DNA of 64,000 bases from Azolla pinnata. Its lineage: Eukaryota > Streptophyta > Polypodiopsida > Salviniales > Salviniaceae. The notes under the pieces were generated by a model. The model made no database searches and was not told where the DNA came from. It saw only the letters and a list, made by a program, of their open reading frames with translations. Each line of letters begins with the position of its first letter. Within the stretch, counting starts at the first letter, position 1. Position numbers and translations under genes: made by a program. The stretch covers positions 17,107 through 81,106 of the forward strand of contig JBBBWG010031419.1 of assembly GCA_037176905.1 (NCBI GenBank). Direction: 5' to 3'. Positions 61,128 through 64,000 of the stretch are shown here, piece by piece.

Positions 61128-62700
61128 GCATTTCCTGATTTATGATTATATTTTTATTGTCAACATGCACTGCTTGGATTCATCCTTCCCTGAAGGGCAA
61201 GAGATAGATGAATGTATTTTGCTTCATGAAATTCTGAAATCAAGCACTATATGACAAAAAAAAAATCTCTTTTTCAGTGGTCTCTAAAATAATTCCTACG
61301 CAATTCTGTATATAACTAATTCTTCCCAGCCTCCAAAGGATGCTGTATACACAAACAATTTGTCAGGCCTATAGTCAGGGTGACTAAGGTCGTAAGCATT
61401 GCATTTTGATTGAGCAATCCATGGAACAGAATCCAGTAGCCTGTAAGAATTCATATTATTCTCTAACATTAAAGGACAGACATGTTTAATAGCCCTCTTT
61501 TGGCTTTTGTTGGCAGGTGAAGGTCCCAAACTGTATGAAAGCCCAATCTATCATAATTGATCGAAGACATCATAGCATCGTCTTCTTGGTACAGTTATGA
61601 GTTAAAAAAACATGTTTGCATTTTGGACATGTATCTGAGAGTGTGTGTTTCTTGTTCACTGAGATATGGAGATGCTACCTTCTTCATGTTTGTTGTGGGT
61701 TTCTTCTGGATGTCTGTTGGCACTCAAAAGATCAAAGTTTTGAAGGGGTAATCAAAGAAAGCATCTTGTGCAGGTAGCGCAGACAATTAGTAAAGTGCAT
61801 TTGAGGCTTTGCGTTGAAAAGCAATAATTTTACAGACTTTTTTGCTGACAACTGGAGCCAATTGTTATGGCATCATTTAACTGTTACAGCAGAATCAAAC
61901 TTGTCAGGCACGGGAATGTTGAAGACGCATCCTGTTGACAAGATTCCGTTTTTCTTTAGATCAATGAGAAGGAAGAACCATTGACCTGATCTCCATCAAG
62001 GCACAAATCGATGCCCCTTAGTTTCTCTCAGGCACTACAACTCGTGATATGTGGGCAGATCAAGAAACAGGGCGTTGGGTGAATACCATATGTTTCAACT
62101 GCGAGAATGTGATTTTGGGTCTAGCCATGTATGACTACTGCAATTTATCCACACATTCAAGAGTGTCAAAATTAGTTCCTAGATGCGGGTGCTCTGCTTG
62201 TGGGTTTCGTCAGCCCTTGTTGTTGTTACATCCTTTGCCAGGGGAATCGGCAGTCATTTACGAAGAAGAGGTTCAGCGATAGGTGAAGCATTGTAAGAGC
62301 TCTGGAGCATTCTGCAATCTGTTGGGAAGCAAGGATGCCGTGCCATGCCACACAGCATGATGCAACTTGGGCCAAAACCTGTTGCTACATTTCATTTTAT
62401 TTTGCTTAGAATGAGATGACAGTGGTGATGTTTGCACGAGGCGACAGTGGTGTTGATGCATTGACAGTGGTGATGCTTAGAATGAGCTGAACAACAGTGG
62501 TGATGTATTATCAGGGGTCAAGATGGTACCAGCAGCATGATGTGTCTGTATGAACCCCTTCCATAGTATCGTGATGAAGCAACTGAAAGGCTGGTTGATA
62601 TACATGTGTCCAAATGTGGTAGCCTGGTGAAAGCAAGTGCAGGTCTTGAAGGGGGGTTTCTTTTACTCTTCTTCAATCAAGGCCTACCTCTGATTTCTGG
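61128..62700. other. 3' flank of MRS2, no gene recognised
   Basis: Only short frames without known domains. A small repeat with GACAGTGGTGATG occurs three or four times at about 62418-62505. MRS2 3' UTR probably takes up the first few hundred bases. Confidence 0.55.
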
Positions 62701-62734
62701 TTATGCTATGCAACTAATCCATGGAAGTATAAAA

Positions 62735-63350
62735 AACCCTAATTTTTGGGGGCCTGCTTGAATCATACATACCATTGCAACCTGGTGATCAGCTTGAAAA
62801 GGATACATTTTTATCAGAAACAAATTCAGCCATGAAGTAAAAAAAACCCCTAGTTCTGGGGCCTGCTTGAATCATACATACGAGTACAACCTGCTGATCA
62901 GCTTGAAAAAGGATACATTTTTATCAGAAAATAGGGAAGAAAAGCCCATTTTTGGGGCCTGCTTGGAGCATACATACCATTGCCATCAGCTTGAAAAGGA
63001 TACATTTTTATTAGAGAAAAATTCAGCCATGAAGTATGAAAACCCTATTTCTGGGGCCTGCTTGAATCACACCATTGCGATCAGCTTGAAAAGGATACAT
63101 TTTTATCAGAAACAAATTCAGTCATGATGTATAAAAACCCTATTTTTGGGGGCCTGCTTGAATCATACATACCATTGCAGCCTGGTGATCAGCTTGAAAA
63201 GGATACATTTTTATCAGAAACAAATTCAGTCATGAAGTATAAAAACCCTATTTTTGGGGGCCTGCTTGAATCATACATACCATTGCAGCCTGGTGATCAG
63301 CTTGAAAAGGATACATTTTTATCAGAAACAAATTCAGCCATGAAAGTATA
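62735..63350. repeat. Tandem repeat of 96-109 bp, six copies
   Basis: GGCCTGCTTG anchors lie at 62751, 62860, 62956, 63055, 63151 and 63259. Units share AAAACCCTATTTTTGGGG, GAATCATACATACCATTGCA, GATCAGCTTGAAAAGGATAC and ATTTTTATCAGAAACAAATT words. Copies 5 and 6 are almost identical, while 3 and 4 are shortened. Two partial degenerate units continue to about 63470. Confidence 0.94.
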
Positions 63351-64000
63351 AATAAATACCATCGCAACCTGTTGATCAGCTTGGCAAGGATGCATTTTTA
63401 TCAGAAGAAAATTCCCCAACGAAGTATATCAGCTTGAAAAAGATACATTTTTTATCAAAAGAAAATCAGTGTTTGTAGTGCTTGCGGAAGCCATGCCATG
63501 CATTGAATTGGAGGAATTTAAATGAAACTATGAATCTGACTGTGTGGCATCAAAGCCATGTATCTGACTAGGGTTCGATTTCTAGTTTTTCTCTTTCATT
63601 GTTTCTTTTGGAGAGGCTTTCTTTGTATTTATATCTCAAGTAAACTGACCAGCTTAATCCAAATATGTCTCGGTAGAACAAAATTGGAGCCTAAAGCTAA
63701 AAAACTAGAATTAAACACACCTCTCTCCCCAAATCCTAAATCTTGAACTCTAAACCCGAAACCCTAAACCCTAAACCCTAAACCCTAGATCAATGATATT
63801 GAGCTTCGTCCCTGTTATCTAGCTTTGTGCCCACTAAGTTACAGGAAAGGCTACACATGGTCAGGTAATGGAGCACCACTCCAATGACCTTTTGAGACCT
63901 TTTGGGAAAAGAGAAGAGAATCAAGCTCATCAAGAAAGTGTTTTTTTATGACACCGAGCCACATGACAAAGCTTGAGGAGGCAACAAAATCACCCATCAT
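63351..64000. other. Right-edge region, no gene recognised
   Basis: Decayed tail of the tandem array to about 63470, then unremarkable AT-rich sequence with a short telomere-like tract. I see no supported gene up to the window edge. Confidence 0.5.
63757..63788 (-). repeat. Short telomere-like tract (TTTAGGG)4
   Basis: About four CCTAAAC units on the plus strand, preceded by diverged copies. This is the 7-mer form, like the tracts at 8811-10002 and 11137-11166. Confidence 0.88.

Noticed and set aside
1-64000. LTR elements, other virus-like elements, CRISPR arrays or gene clusters
   Set aside because: No reverse transcriptase, integrase, capsid or paired long terminal repeats were seen. The tandem repeats lack the repeat-spacer pattern of CRISPR. 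The genes belong to unrelated pathways.

Overview
The window is nuclear DNA of a land plant. It carries intron-rich genes with GT/AG boundaries, a plant R2R3-MYB, a very long intronless PLS-type PPR gene, a plant MRS2 magnesium transporter, a plastid-type transaldolase, and telomere-like TTTAGGG repeats. The style of the PPR protein, a PDR-type ABCG transporter closer to the oomycete/algal style than to usual angiosperm PDRs, and the cilium-associated CFAP20 together suggest a seed-free plant. A fern or another seed-free vascular plant is my best guess, but this is inference and not proven here.

Layout: a 36-bp tandem repeat and largely empty DNA (1-2351); NAA35/MAK10, the NatC auxiliary subunit (-, 2352-8648, 17 exons); a 1.2 kb telomere-like array and an assembly gap (8811-11021); CFAP20 (+, 12421-14428, 5 exons); an R2R3-MYB of the MYB20/42/43/85 type (-, 15789-18724, 3 exons); a satellite-rich spacer (18.7-22.8 kb); a full-size ABCG/PDR-like transporter (-, 22792-35450, 17 exons); a repeat-rich spacer; transaldolase (+, 39656-42708, 7 exons); a type II DnaJ co-chaperone (+, 45151-48215, 3 exons) whose second intron is a degenerate ~180-bp tandem array containing a second gap; an intronless 940-residue PPR gene (-, 48680-51502); a 5 kb spacer with a large ACAT/GCAT microsatellite; MRS2 (+, 56306-61127, 11 coding exons); and a ~100-bp tandem repeat near the right edge.

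For the seven spliced genes I rebuilt every coding exon by hand from splice sites and reading phase. Each reads through without an internal stop, so all eight genes look intact. They do not form one pathway; this is an ordinary gene neighbourhood. The most unusual item is the ABCG transporter. Its gene structure is intact, but both ATP sites are altered: the NBD1 signature is gone, the residue after the NBD1 Walker A lysine is Arg, and the NBD2 Walker B catalytic Glu is Asp. This suggests a preserved transporter with weak or no ATPase activity. The other striking feature is the density of tandem repeats, including both 7-mer (TTTAGGG) and 6-mer (TTAGGG) telomere-like arrays away from chromosome ends. 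I recognised no LTR retrotransposon, LINE, DNA transposon, CRISPR array, rRNA or functional tRNA.
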